A DNA stretch of 64,000 nucleotides from an uncultured Muribaculaceae bacterium (GTDB taxonomy: Bacteria; Bacteroidota; Bacteroidia; Bacteroidales; Muribaculaceae), in assembly GCA_934636465.1 (NCBI GenBank), contig CAKUAR010000010.1:1-64000 (forward strand), written 5' to 3'. How positions within the stretch are numbered: position 1 is the first letter of the stretch; each line of letters opens with the position of its first letter. A program made the position numbers and the translations under genes. This document shows, one piece after another, positions 37,200-46,382 of this stretch. The notes under the pieces are model-generated. The model worked only from the letters and a program-made list of their open reading frames with translations. It was not told the origin of the DNA and ran no database searches.

Positions 37200-39358
37200 T
37201 TGAGGTTGTCGTTGAAGAAGTTGAGCACTCGCTGATAGAGCGGATATCTCACGCCACAACCATTGATGCTGTGGTTCATGTTGGGATAAACCATCATGTC
37301 AACCTGCTTGTTAAGGCTCGTCATCTTTGCCACATATTGCATTTCGTTGACAATATGCACATTGTCGTCGGCGCTGCCAAACATTATCAGCAGTTTGCCC
37401 TTCTGGTTTGCCACATTGTCAAGTGGTGCGCTTGCCTTGTAGCCAGCAGCATTTTCTTTTGGAGTGCGCATATATCGCTCGGCATATATCGTGTCATAAA
37501 ATCTCCACGAGGTTACAGGTGCAATCGACACGCCTGCGGCATATTTTGCATTTGGCTGCGACATTGCCATGAGCACCTCATAGCCGCCGTAGCTCCAGCC
37601 CCAAATGCCAATCTTGTTTTTGTCAACCCACGGTTTGCTTGCCATATAGTCGGCTGCGGCCACCTGGTCAATCGACTCATATTTGCCAAGGTTCATATAC
37701 ACAAGCGACTGAAACGCCTTGCCACGGCCACCGGTGCCACGACCGTCAACACAGCATATCACATAGCCCTGCATGGCAAAATATTGCTGCCAGTCCACGC
37801 CCCACTGGTTGAGCACCTGCTGGCTGCCGGGACCGCTGTATTGCGACATTATCACCGGATATTTCTTCGATTCGTCAAAGTCAACAGGCTTTATTATATA
37901 GCCGTTAAGTTCTACGCCGTCGCTTGTCATCTTGAAGAATTCCTTCTTTGGCACAGCGTTTGAGCAATATGTCTTGGCATAATCCTCATTCATCTCAAGT
38001 TTGCGCACGGTCTTGTTGGCAGCGTTAACCACGGTGTATTGTGTGGGAGTGTTAATGTCGCTGAATTTCTTGATAAAATAAGAGAAATCGCTGCTGAACG
38101 TTGCCGACGTGGTTCCCACGCCACCGTCAAGGGCTTTCACCTTGCCTTTGGCATCTACGCACTCCACAGTGCGGTTAAGCGGTCCGTTGGTGCGCTGATA
38201 GTAGAACAGTCCACGTTTGGTGTCGTGGCCGTAATAGGCAGTCACATTTTCGTTGCCGGTAGTCAATTGTTTCATCAAGGCTCCGCTAAGCGAGTATTGA
38301 TAGAGCTGCGTGAAACCTGATTTCTCGCTTGGTATCACGAAATATGTGCCGTAGTAGCACACCGAGTTGGCAAGCTCGCTGTCAAACCAAGTGTCCGACT
38401 TCTCTGCATACACACTCTTGGCAATGAGCGAGCGTGGATTCACCGCATATATGTGGAAATCGTTTTGCGTGCGGTTGAGAGTGCTGACCATGAGTTTTGT
38501 GGCATCGCCACTAAACGCCATGTGAGGTATGTAGTAGCCCACTCCATCGGGCAACTTTGCCTTTTTCAGCGTGCGGTTCTCCACGTCATAGCACATCACG
38601 CTCACATCAGAATTTTTCTCGCCAGCCACCGGATATTTGAAGTCAAAGCGGCCGGGATACAAAGCGTAATCTTTGTTTGGCGAGCATGCGCCCTCATACA
38701 TAGTCATTGAGTAAATTGGCACTTGCGATTCGTCCCACCTGATAAACGCCAACGTCAAGTTGTCGGGCGACCAGCACAAGCTGTTGAGCATGCCGAATTC
38801 CTCTTGATACACCCAGTCAGGCACACCGTTTATCACCTTGTTTCGTTCGCCGTCGGTAGTCACAGGCACCACGGTTCCATAGTCAAGTTTCTTGACAAAC
38901 ACGTTGTTGTCTTTAACAAACGCCACCATGCGGCCGTCGGGCGACAGTGTGGCTATCTCCTCACCGCCGGCATCACTAAGTTTAGTGAGCTTGTTGTGCC
39001 TCACCTCATACACATAATAGTCGGCGCTGAACGAGTGGCGGTATATCGGCTCTGCCGATGTCCACAACAATATTTTGCCCTCGTCGCGGCTCATTTGATA
39101 GCCGTTCCAGCTCTTGACGTTGCAGTCGCGTGCCGTGCCGCTGTCAAACACCACTGCCGACTTGCCGTCGGCATAACCTATTTTCAGTATTTTGGCACCG
39201 TCATCGCTCAACTGATAGTAGCTGATGCCGTCGGCTGCCGGCACCACCTCGCCTATGCCTTGCGGACGGCTTTGCGACAGCACAAAATCTTGCAGTGTCA
39301 GAGCATTGGCACCTAAACAACTCACAACAAACAAAAGTGATAATAATATTGATTTCAT
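37196..39358 (-). CDS. Dipeptidyl peptidase IV-like S9 peptidase
   Basis: The 720-residue protein has a signal peptide (ILLSLLFVVSCLGANA) and an N-terminal beta-propeller (about 40-480, with repeated WSPDNLTLAF-type blades). The C-terminal alpha/beta hydrolase domain holds Ser589 in GWSYGG, Asp664 in ADDNVH and His696 in NMNHSI. The YQEEF segment resembles the Glu motif of DPP IV that binds the peptide N-terminus, so removal of N-terminal dipeptides (Xaa-Pro) is likely. It probably acts in the periplasm or on the surface. An in-frame upstream ATG is ignored because the signal peptide begins at 39358. It leads a unit with miaA and uraA. Confidence 0.92.
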   Translation of the reverse strand: MKSILLSLLFVVSCLGANALTLQDFVLSQSRPQGIGEVVPAADGISYYQLSDDGAKILKIGYADGKSAVVFDSGTARDCNVKSWNGYQMSRDEGKILLWTSAEPIYRHSFSADYYVYEVRHNKLTKLSDAGGEEIATLSPDGRMVAFVKDNNVFVKKLDYGTVVPVTTDGERNKVINGVPDWVYQEEFGMLNSLCWSPDNLTLAFIRWDESQVPIYSMTMYEGACSPNKDYALYPGRFDFKYPVAGEKNSDVSVMCYDVENRTLKKAKLPDGVGYYIPHMAFSGDATKLMVSTLNRTQNDFHIYAVNPRSLIAKSVYAEKSDTWFDSELANSVCYYGTYFVIPSEKSGFTQLYQYSLSGALMKQLTTGNENVTAYYGHDTKRGLFYYQRTNGPLNRTVECVDAKGKVKALDGGVGTTSATFSSDFSYFIKKFSDINTPTQYTVVNAANKTVRKLEMNEDYAKTYCSNAVPKKEFFKMTSDGVELNGYIIKPVDFDESKKYPVIMSQYSGPGSQQVLNQWGVDWQQYFAMQGYVICCVDGRGTGGRGKAFQSLVYMNLGKYESIDQVAAADYMASKPWVDKNKIGIWGWSYGGYEVLMAMSQPNAKYAAGVSIAPVTSWRFYDTIYAERYMRTPKENAAGYKASAPLDNVANQKGKLLIMFGSADDNVHIVNEMQYVAKMTSLNKQVDMMVYPNMNHSINGCGVRYPLYQRVLNFFNDNLK

Positions 39359-39385
39359 AATAATGCGTTTTCTTGTTCCACTACA

Positions 39386-39417
39386 CAAATTTAGTTCAAT
39401 TTGCCGTAAAACTCAAA
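39386..39417 (-). promoter_or_regulatory. Promoter of the peptidase-miaA-uraA unit
   Basis: On the minus strand: TTTG (39414-39417), a 20-base spacer and TAAATTTG (39386-39393), an exact match to the Bacteroidetes consensus, with a leader of about 20 bases. Confidence 0.78.
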
Positions 39418-39520
39418 TCTCCACATTCATTTCCCTCCCAATATGCCTGTCCTTTTGTTTTTCAGCCACGGTCGGCAGAAAGCCTGCTCACAAAAACGCC
39501 ACAATTTTTGCCACATTTCC

Positions 39521-39560
39521 ACAAAAACAAAGCGAGGCCGGCAAAAGCCAACCTCGCTTC
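39521..39560 (-). terminator. Terminator of the acyl-CoA dehydrogenase unit
   Basis: On the minus strand AAGCGAGG (39552-39559) pairs with CCTCGCTT (39529-39536), with GGC/GCC pairing inside, followed by a T-rich run (TGTTTTTG). Confidence 0.8.
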
Positions 39561-39596
39561 AGTTATCCGTGGTTAAACTATTATTCTACACAGCAA

Positions 39597-41306
39597 TTAT
39601 TCTTGTCTGAAGTCTTTCAAGTCGTCAGCATTGAAATTCTTGATGTAAAGATACTGGCCGTTCACGTTCTCCTCGGCCATGCGCACATACACGTTTGCAC
39701 TCTTTGCAAACAGCTCTGAGTCGAGTGTAGCATCGCCCAAGATGAGGAGCGACATGATGATTTCGGCAGTCATGTTATAGAGGCGGCGAGCCAGGAAGTC
39801 GTGCAACTCTATGTTGTCGGCGTTCTTCACATAATTCACTGCATCTTCATACAGCTCCACAAGTTTCTCCACACGAGCCTTCAGCGGCTTGAGATCGTCA
39901 GCCACATCTTTTGCCAGCATATCCTTGATTATGCCAAGGTAAGTGCCGTTGGTCACATAGCGAATGGCAGCAACCACCTGAAGCTGTGTAGTACCCTCAT
40001 ATATCGAGAAAATTCTTGCGTCTCTAAACAGGCGTTGGCTCTTATACTCCATGATGAAGCCCGAACCGCCGTGTATCGAGATAGCGTCGTAAGCGTTCTG
40101 GTTTGCATACTCCGAGTTCATACCCTTGGCAAGCGGAGTGAAAGCGTCGGCCAGACGGCTGTATTTCTTCAGAGTCTGACGCTCTTCTGGCTCCAGACGA
40201 CGGTCGCGCTGAATGTCCTCAAGCTCCTTATACATGTCAACGTAGCGCGCTGTCTGATAGAGCAGTGAGCGGCCGGCATCGAGTTTTGCCTTCATGCGGC
40301 TAAGCATGTCATACACGGCAGGGAATGTGATAATCTTCTTGCCAAACTGCATGCGCTCTTGTGCATAGGCCAAGCCCTGATTATAGGCTTCTTGCTCCAC
40401 ACCCACGCTCTGTGCGGCGATGCCCAGACGTGCACCGTTCATAAGGCTCATCACATATTTTATCAAGCCGAGGCGAGTAGAGCCAACGAGCTGGCATTTT
40501 GCGTTCTTATACACAAGCTCGCATGTTGGTGAGCCGTGAATACCGAGTTTGCTCTCTATGTGGCGCACCTTCACACCGCCATCTCTCTTGTCATAAACAA
40601 ACATTGACAAGCCACGACCGTCGTGTGTGCCGGCCTCGCTGCGGGCAAGCACCAGATGAATGTCACTGTCACCGTTGGTGATGAAACGCTTCACGCCGTT
40701 CAGACGCCAGCAGTTGTTTTCCTCGTCAAATCTTGCCTTGAGCATCACACGCTGCAAGTCGCTACCGGCATCTGGCTCGGTCAAGTCCATAGACATGGTT
40801 TCACCGGCGCACACACGCGGAATGAACTCTTGGCGCTGCTCCTCACTGCCGAACTCATACAGAGTGTCGATGCAGCTCTGCAAGCTCCACACGTTCTGGA
40901 AACCGGCATCAGCGGCCGAAATCATCTCACTCAGCATCGAGAACACCGAGTTAGGTATGTTCAAGCCTCCGTAGCGGCGAGGCATGCTCACACCCCACAA
41001 GCCTGCTTGGCGTGTAGCCTTGAGGTTGTCGTAAGTCTTGCTGGCATACACCATGCGGCCGTCCACCAAGTGTGGGCCTTCCTGGTCCACGCTCTCAGAG
41101 TTTGGCTCTATCACGTTGGCTGCCACGTCGCCGGCTATTTCCAGCACCTTGTCGTATGAGTCGATAGCGTCCTCATAGTTGTGAGGAGCGTAGTCATATT
41201 TGTCTTTGTCTGTGTAGTTGCGCTCTTTCAAATCTACTATCGCCTTCATTTCCGGGTGGTTCAAGTAGAATTTGAGTGCCTTATTATCGTTATAGTAATT
41301 AGCCAT
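39597..41306 (-). CDS. Acyl-CoA dehydrogenase
   Basis: The 569-residue flavoprotein oxidises an acyl-CoA and passes electrons to ETF. It is of the longer type (usual length about 380), with about 70 additional N-terminal residues and a C-terminal helical extension of about 110. Core motifs are MDLTEPDAGSDLQ, NGVKRFITNGD, ESKLGIHGSPTCELV and IYEGTTQLQ, which holds the predicted catalytic Glu. It sits 12 bases after etfA, in the order etfB-etfA-dehydrogenase. In anaerobic Bacteroidales such a set may work in butyryl-CoA formation or in amino-acid or fatty-acid breakdown; the substrate is not evident. No signal peptide. Confidence 0.92.
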   Translation of the reverse strand: MANYYNDNKALKFYLNHPEMKAIVDLKERNYTDKDKYDYAPHNYEDAIDSYDKVLEIAGDVAANVIEPNSESVDQEGPHLVDGRMVYASKTYDNLKATRQAGLWGVSMPRRYGGLNIPNSVFSMLSEMISAADAGFQNVWSLQSCIDTLYEFGSEEQRQEFIPRVCAGETMSMDLTEPDAGSDLQRVMLKARFDEENNCWRLNGVKRFITNGDSDIHLVLARSEAGTHDGRGLSMFVYDKRDGGVKVRHIESKLGIHGSPTCELVYKNAKCQLVGSTRLGLIKYVMSLMNGARLGIAAQSVGVEQEAYNQGLAYAQERMQFGKKIITFPAVYDMLSRMKAKLDAGRSLLYQTARYVDMYKELEDIQRDRRLEPEERQTLKKYSRLADAFTPLAKGMNSEYANQNAYDAISIHGGSGFIMEYKSQRLFRDARIFSIYEGTTQLQVVAAIRYVTNGTYLGIIKDMLAKDVADDLKPLKARVEKLVELYEDAVNYVKNADNIELHDFLARRLYNMTAEIIMSLLILGDATLDSELFAKSANVYVRMAEENVNGQYLYIKNFNADDLKDFRQE

Positions 41307-41318
41307 TGCTGTTATTGT

Positions 41319-42347
41319 TTACTTGGAGTTCTTTTTATAATATTTTATCAATTTTGGCAACACCTCATTCACATCACCGGTTATCACATAGTCTGCGATG
41401 TCGTTGATAGGAGCATTTGGGTCGGTGTTGATTGAAACGATAATCTTGCTTTCCTGCATGCCGGTCACATGCTGTATTTGGCCTGAAATACCGCAAGCGA
41501 TAAACAGCTTAGGGCGCACTGTCACACCGGTCTGGCCGATTTGACGCTCATGCTCCACCCAACCGGCATCAACGGCGGCACGCGATGCGCCCACCTCTCC
41601 GTGAAGTTCATGTGCGAGCTTAAACAGCAGGTCAAAGCCCTCTTTGCTGCCCACGCCATAACCGCCAGCCACAATAATAGGAGCGTTTTTGATGTTTATT
41701 TTGCTCTTTTCTATCTCGCGGTCTATGATTTTCACCACATAGCTTGCAGGGTCAACGTATTTGTCTGCGTCGAGGTCAATCACCTCACCCTTGTAGTTGG
41801 GGTCAAAGATTTCCTCTTTCATCACGCCCTCACGCACGGTGGCCATTTGTGGACGGTGGTCAGGGTTGACGATAGTGGCAACGATGTTTCCGCCAAAAGC
41901 CGGACGCACCTGATAGAGCAGATTGCGATATTCCTGCTTGGTGCGTGGGTCGGTGTGGTCGCCAATCTCCAATGCGGTGCAGTCAGCCGTCAGTCCGCTG
42001 TGCAGGCTCGACGACACACGAGGACCGAGGTCGCGGCCTATGGTTGTTGCGCCCATAAGGCATATTTGCGGCTTAATCTCCTTAAAGAGGTTGATTACTG
42101 CCGATGAGTGTGGCAACGATGTGTAGGGAAACAGACGGTCGTCCTGCATCTTATACACCACATCTACACCATAGGGAAACAATTTGTTCTCTATTCCTTC
42201 AAGTTTGTCGCCAAGAACCAATGCCTCCAGTTTCACGCCAAGGCGAGTGGCAAGTTCACGGCCTTTGGTCAACAGCTCCAGGCTGACTTCGGCCACACGG
42301 CCTTCGTCATATTCGCAATATACGATTAAATTATTGTTATCTGCCAT
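41319..42347 (-). CDS. etfA: Electron transfer flavoprotein alpha subunit
   Basis: The 342-residue subunit binds FAD in its C-terminal domain: VRPKLFIACGISGQIQHVTG, then SINTDPNAPINDIADYVITGD. It accepts electrons from, or in bifurcating complexes delivers them to, the acyl-CoA dehydrogenase encoded downstream. The chosen ATG at 42347 lies 19 bases after the etfB stop and gives MADNNNLIVYC, a standard opening; an upstream start would extend into that gap. Confidence 0.94.
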   Translation of the reverse strand: MADNNNLIVYCEYDEGRVAEVSLELLTKGRELATRLGVKLEALVLGDKLEGIENKLFPYGVDVVYKMQDDRLFPYTSLPHSSAVINLFKEIKPQICLMGATTIGRDLGPRVSSSLHSGLTADCTALEIGDHTDPRTKQEYRNLLYQVRPAFGGNIVATIVNPDHRPQMATVREGVMKEEIFDPNYKGEVIDLDADKYVDPASYVVKIIDREIEKSKINIKNAPIIVAGGYGVGSKEGFDLLFKLAHELHGEVGASRAAVDAGWVEHERQIGQTGVTVRPKLFIACGISGQIQHVTGMQESKIIVSINTDPNAPINDIADYVITGDVNEVLPKLIKYYKKNSK

Positions 42348-42366
42348 TTTATTCCTCAATTAAAAA

Positions 42367-43239
42367 TTAACCAATAATGTGGTCTGCTATCAGTTCCTTA
42401 ACCAAATCCTCAAGCTCGGCATTGTTGGTGCCGTCGAGCTTTTTGCTTTCTTTGGCTTGAAACACCACGTTAACCACAGCTTTCACGTTTGTAGGCGAAC
42501 CAGGGTGTCCTATCTGGTTAGGGTCGGCATCTATGTCGGCTGCGCCCCATTCCTTGATTTGGAGGTTTTCGTGAGCATCAACAAATTTCTGTTCTTCCTC
42601 GCTGAGTTTTGCTTTCTCTGAAGGTGTAACCGCATATTTGCAGCGTTGCACGAGTTTAGCATTGCGTGGGCGGCAAGCGTCGGCAGTTCCGTTCACGGTC
42701 ACCACCAGCGGCAGCGGACATTCCACGGTTTCAAATCCGCGCTCTATGCGGCGCTTCACGGTGGCAACACCGTCTTTCACGTCAACGGTCTCTGCGTATG
42801 TCACCTGTGGCAAACCGAGCTTCTCGGCTATCTGCGGGCCCACTTGTGCGGTGTCGCCGTCGATTGCCTGGCGACCACCCAATATGATGTCATATTTGCC
42901 GATATGCTTGATTGTTTGGGCAAGAGAATATGATGTTGCCAGTGTGTCGGCTCCGCCAAGTGGACGGTCAGTGAGCACCACTCCGCCGTCGGCGCCTCTA
43001 TACATGCTTTCTCTCACGATTTCGGCAGAGCGTGGCAAACCCATTGTCACTACCGTGATTGTGGAACCAGGATTTTTCTCCTTCAGCTGCAAAGCCTGCT
43101 CCAAAGCGTTCAAATCTTCTGGATTGAAAATTGCAGGAAGGGCGGCACGGTTGATTGTGCCGTCTTCTTTCATTGCGTCTTTGCCAACGTTGCGTGTGTC
43201 GGGCACTTGCTTCGCCAGCACAATGATGTTCAAACTCAT
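42367..43239 (-). CDS. etfB: Electron transfer flavoprotein beta subunit
   Basis: The 290-residue subunit opens with MSLNIIVLAKQVPDT and contains EDLNALEQALQLKE and the nucleotide-binding segment LADTLATSYSLAQ-like (here GGADTLATSYSLAQTIK) and DGDTAQVGPQIAEKLGLPQVTY. The C-terminal part includes the usual ETF beta extension. Whether this ETF is simple or electron-bifurcating cannot be settled by eye; a second NAD/FAD site in EtfB would decide it. It is the first gene of the unit and has a strong upstream promoter. Confidence 0.94.
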   Translation of the reverse strand: MSLNIIVLAKQVPDTRNVGKDAMKEDGTINRAALPAIFNPEDLNALEQALQLKEKNPGSTITVVTMGLPRSAEIVRESMYRGADGGVVLTDRPLGGADTLATSYSLAQTIKHIGKYDIILGGRQAIDGDTAQVGPQIAEKLGLPQVTYAETVDVKDGVATVKRRIERGFETVECPLPLVVTVNGTADACRPRNAKLVQRCKYAVTPSEKAKLSEEEQKFVDAHENLQIKEWGAADIDADPNQIGHPGSPTNVKAVVNVVFQAKESKKLDGTNNAELEDLVKELIADHIIG

Positions 43240-43321
43240 AATTAATTGATATTTTTTTACTTTTTTATTTACTCGTCTATTAATGGCAATTTCACCATTG
43301 CACAATACTCCTAATTGAGTG

Positions 43322-43353
43322 CAAAATTACACAAAAACGCCCACAACGACAAA
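43322..43353 (-). promoter_or_regulatory. Promoter of etfB-etfA-acyl-CoA dehydrogenase
   Basis: On the minus strand: TTTG (43350-43353), a 20-base spacer and TAATTTTG (43322-43329). The leader to the ATG at 43239 is about 75 bases. Confidence 0.75.
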
Positions 43354-43474
43354 GGATTGATGTCTATTAAAGTTTATTAATAAATGTAATGCGCCAAGTC
43401 GCAAATTATTACATTTGGTCTAATTTAGCTGAATAAAATCACACAAATTAACGTTACGCACGCTCGTCGTGACG

Positions 43475-44767
43475 CTATTTCTCGTTGCCGTTACCGCCAT
43501 TGCCCCACCGAGCCTGCTGCCTTGCGCGCATGCGCTGCTCCGCGGCATTGCCCTGGGCTTGCCACAGCGTGGGGTGATTGAGATCATTAGGCATAAACTC
43601 CTGTTTCACAAAGTTGCCAGGATAGTCATGCGAATACTTGTAGCCCTTGCCATAGCCCAGCTGTGCCATGAGTTTTGTGGGGGCGTTGCGCAAGTGCAGC
43701 GGCACCGGTGCGTTGCCAGTCTGCTCCACCAAGCTCAGTGCTGCGCCTATAGCCTTATAGGCGCTGTTGCTCTTTTCGCTTGTGGCCAGATATATTGCGC
43801 ACTCACTTAGCGGAATTCTTCCCTCTGGCCAGCCGATTTTAGCTATTATGTCGAATGTGGCGTTTGCCAGCAGCAGCGCATTGGGATTAGCAAGCCCTAT
43901 GTCCTCGGCCGCCGATATGCACATGCGCCGAGCTATGAATTTCGGGTCTTCGCCGCCGGCAATCAGTCTGGCAAGCCAATACACAGCCGCATCGGGGTCG
44001 CTGCCTCTTATTGATTTGATAAACGCACTTATCACGTCGTAGTGCATTTCGCCGTTTTTGTCAAACGCCAGCGGATTTTGCTGCAGCAGCTCAGTCACCA
44101 CTTTGTCGTTTATCACAATGTCGTCGCCTTCGCCCACCGATTGCAATATCAAGTCGAGTATGTTGAGCAACTTTCTGGCATCGCCGCCGGAGTAGCGCAG
44201 CAAAGCCTCGGTCTCCTCCACCCTCACGACATGGCTCTTAAATGCCTTGTCGGTCTTTACGGCTTTGTCGAGCAATTCAAGCAAATCGTCCTTATCGAGC
44301 GGATTGAGCACATACACTTGCGCCCTCGACAGCAGTGGCCTTATCACCTCAAACGACGGGTTCTCGGTCGTTGCGCCTATAAGCGTCACAACACCCTGCT
44401 CCACGGCTCCAAGCAGCGAGTCCTGCTGCGACTTGTTGAAGCGGTGTATCTCGTCGATAAACAATATCGGTCGCCCCTTGGTGAACATGCTCTCGCCGTC
44501 GGCCTTGCAGCGCGCAAGCAGGTCGCGTACCTCTTTCACACCTGCTGATATTGCCGACAGCGTATAAAACGGCGACTTGGTTTGCTCCGCGATTATTTTG
44601 GCGAGTGAGGTCTTGCCCACGCCAGGAGGCCCCCACAAGATAAATGACGATATGTTGCCCTGCGCTATCATTCGTCTGATGACAGCTCCAGGGCCCACAA
44701 GATGCTTCTGGCCTATGTACTCATCGAGCGTCCTCGGCCTCAGCCGTTCTGCCAATGGCTCAAACAT
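43475..44767 (-). CDS. rarA: Replication-associated recombination protein A (RarA/MgsA)
   Basis: The 430-residue AAA+ ATPase is related to clamp loaders and RuvB and acts at stalled replication forks. Motifs are GPPGVGKT (near 46-53), FIDEIHRFNKSQQD (Walker B), GATTENPSFEV (sensor 1) and the C-terminal tetramerisation part with IRGSDPDAAVYWLARLI and EDIGLANP. The C-terminal tail is Arg/Gly/Asn-rich and slightly longer than usual. It is a single gene, preceded by a copy of a promoter-bearing repeat. Confidence 0.95.
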   Translation of the reverse strand: MFEPLAERLRPRTLDEYIGQKHLVGPGAVIRRMIAQGNISSFILWGPPGVGKTSLAKIIAEQTKSPFYTLSAISAGVKEVRDLLARCKADGESMFTKGRPILFIDEIHRFNKSQQDSLLGAVEQGVVTLIGATTENPSFEVIRPLLSRAQVYVLNPLDKDDLLELLDKAVKTDKAFKSHVVRVEETEALLRYSGGDARKLLNILDLILQSVGEGDDIVINDKVVTELLQQNPLAFDKNGEMHYDVISAFIKSIRGSDPDAAVYWLARLIAGGEDPKFIARRMCISAAEDIGLANPNALLLANATFDIIAKIGWPEGRIPLSECAIYLATSEKSNSAYKAIGAALSLVEQTGNAPVPLHLRNAPTKLMAQLGYGKGYKYSHDYPGNFVKQEFMPNDLNHPTLWQAQGNAAEQRMRARQQARWGNGGNGNEK

Positions 44768-44804
44768 GTTTTCTGCTTTTTGTTAGTTTTACCTCTATAT
44801 AGTG

Positions 44805-44896
44805 CAAAGATAACGCAAATCGAACACAGAATATCAAGCTTGCTTGAATATTATGCTGAGATGCAGTTTATCTTTCGCAACGATAACGCAAATCGA
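44805..44896 (-). repeat. Promoter-bearing intergenic repeat upstream of rarA
   Basis: Two partial units begin at 44805 (CAAAGATAACGCAAATCGA) and 44880 (ACGATAACGCAAATCGA); the first continues with TCAAGCTTGCTTGA (44834-44847), a perfect palindrome with a TT centre. Read on the minus strand the first unit presents TATCTTTG at 44805-44812, 38 bases before the rarA ATG. A diverged copy lies upstream of the next gene (46242-46300). Confidence 0.7.
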
Positions 44897-44920
44897 GATG
44901 CAAAGCATCAAGCTCTTAGG

Positions 44921-46222
44921 TCAATTCACATCGCTTTTCACATTCATCAGCTCAAGGAATCCTTGCCCCACCTCGCGCAAAATCACAAAGTGAGAGCCAT
45001 CGTCGTCGGCTTGGCGTATGTAGAGCTCAAGCCCCTCGTCAGTGTCCATTATGCACTGTATTTCGGGTATGTGCTCCATGTAGTCCTGTGCATCAGTGCC
45101 AGCCGATTGCCAGTAGTGGTTCCACACAGCGGCCACCATGCCGCGGGCAAAGCTCACAAGTGCCACATGTGCCGTGTTGCCGTCTTTGGCAAACACCACC
45201 GAATAGAAATCATGACCCGACTCGTCAATGTGGGCAAGCCAGCGCGTCTGCTCTATGCGTTTGCCGCCAAAGTAGCGTGTGAGCATGTCGAGTTTCACGC
45301 CGTCCATAGTCTGTATTGGCTCCGGTTTCTTCCAGCGGCTATATCGCAGCGTGCGGTGTGTGGTCTCAAAGCTTTTCTTCACTATTATCGGGAATGTCTC
45401 GCCTGTGCGATAACCTTTGAACTTGTTCTTTATGTCATTCTTGTCAACGAGCGAATATGCCGCCTTGCCGTCAACTGCCACTGCCGGCTTCACGTCCATA
45501 TAGTTCGACTTAAACACTAGGCGGTCATAGTCGCCGCTTTGTGCGTCATCGCCGCCTTTTGTGCTGACAAACAGGTTTTTCTCCAGAAAAGCCTTGCTAA
45601 ACAGTGGAGCCTCTTTCAGCGTTATGTCGCCGCTCTCGGCAGTCACATAATGCCCTATTTGGTCCACCGGCAGCCACACCAGGCCGTCGGAGCTTACATC
45701 GATTTTCGACTGTTTTTTCAATTCCTTGAGCAGGTTTTTCACCTTTTTGTCCTTCATCTTTTTGCCCTTTGAGTCAAAATAGGCCACGCTGCCGTCGGCT
45801 GCAGTGTATCGGGTGAAGTCTTTTTTGTGCAGCTTGCCGTCGGCAAGGGCAAAAAACTCGCACGTTTCGCCGCCGTCTTGCTGCTTGCCAAGCACAAACA
45901 AGCCGTTCTCAAGCCTGTAGCCGCCATTGGCAAACACCTCTGTCAACCGGCCTGCCGCTTTCGTCATCAGGCTCTCATGTTCGCCATCGTAGCTTCGCAG
46001 CCATATCTCACTCCAGCCGTCGCCATCAATGTCGGCCAAGGCGTAGCGGTCTGGAAACACTCCGTTTGCCCCGGCGCTTTCCCTGAATTTCTGCTGTATT
46101 CCTTGCAGACTTTGGGCATAGTAGAGCCCTGCCACTTTGTCGGCGTCGCTCGCAGCTGCGTCCATGTGCCATGCACATGCGGCTACTGCCAAAATCAATA
46201 TCGCTCTTTTTCTCATTGCCAT
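44921..46222 (-). CDS. Secreted hypothetical protein
   Basis: The 433-residue product has a signal peptide (AILILAVAACAWHMDAAA) and is otherwise unrecognised. An early segment (ALADIDGDGWSEIWLRSYDG) looks like an Asp-rich FG-GAP/EF-hand-like calcium-binding loop in a beta-propeller blade, followed by repeated short beta strands and a Lys-rich stretch (GKKMKDKKVKNLLKELKK). No catalytic motif is seen. The frame is open well upstream of 46222, but that part overlaps the repeat and its promoter, so the ATG after AAGGAT is chosen. It probably resides in the periplasm or at the surface. Confidence 0.72.
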   Translation of the reverse strand: MAMRKRAILILAVAACAWHMDAAASDADKVAGLYYAQSLQGIQQKFRESAGANGVFPDRYALADIDGDGWSEIWLRSYDGEHESLMTKAAGRLTEVFANGGYRLENGLFVLGKQQDGGETCEFFALADGKLHKKDFTRYTAADGSVAYFDSKGKKMKDKKVKNLLKELKKQSKIDVSSDGLVWLPVDQIGHYVTAESGDITLKEAPLFSKAFLEKNLFVSTKGGDDAQSGDYDRLVFKSNYMDVKPAVAVDGKAAYSLVDKNDIKNKFKGYRTGETFPIIVKKSFETTHRTLRYSRWKKPEPIQTMDGVKLDMLTRYFGGKRIEQTRWLAHIDESGHDFYSVVFAKDGNTAHVALVSFARGMVAAVWNHYWQSAGTDAQDYMEHIPEIQCIMDTDEGLELYIRQADDDGSHFVILREVGQGFLELMNVKSDVN

Positions 46223-46241
46223 ATCCTTTTTTGTAGGGCAG

Positions 46242-46300
46242 CAAAGATAGTGCAAATCGAGCGCAAAGCGCAAAGCTTGCTTGAATATTTTGCGGCGTAG
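46242..46300 (-). repeat. Second copy of the promoter-bearing intergenic repeat
   Basis: It shares GCAAAGATA, GCAAATCGA and AAGCTTGCTTGAATATT, in the same order and spacing, with the copy upstream of rarA. On the minus strand it contains TTTG (46271-46274), a 21-base spacer and TATCTTTG (46242-46249), 20 bases before the secreted protein's ATG, so it is the likely promoter of that gene. Confidence 0.72.
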
Positions 46301-46334
46301 CCGCTTCTTGCCAACACATTTCAGTATCTTTCTG

Positions 46335-46342
46335 TAACTTTG
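46335..46342 (+). promoter_or_regulatory. -7 element of the nhaC promoter
   Basis: A perfect TAACTTTG lies 40 bases ahead of the nhaC ATG; a -33 partner is not clear. It lies back to back with the repeat-borne promoter on the other strand. Confidence 0.5.
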
Positions 46343-46382
46343 CACAAACAATTTTAATCACACAGACGCATCTGTTTTTTTT

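Noticed and set aside
36926..37963. Long plus-strand frame of 345 codons antisense to miaA and the DPP IV-like gene
   Set aside because: His/Cys/Arg-rich shadow of well-recognised genes on the other strand.
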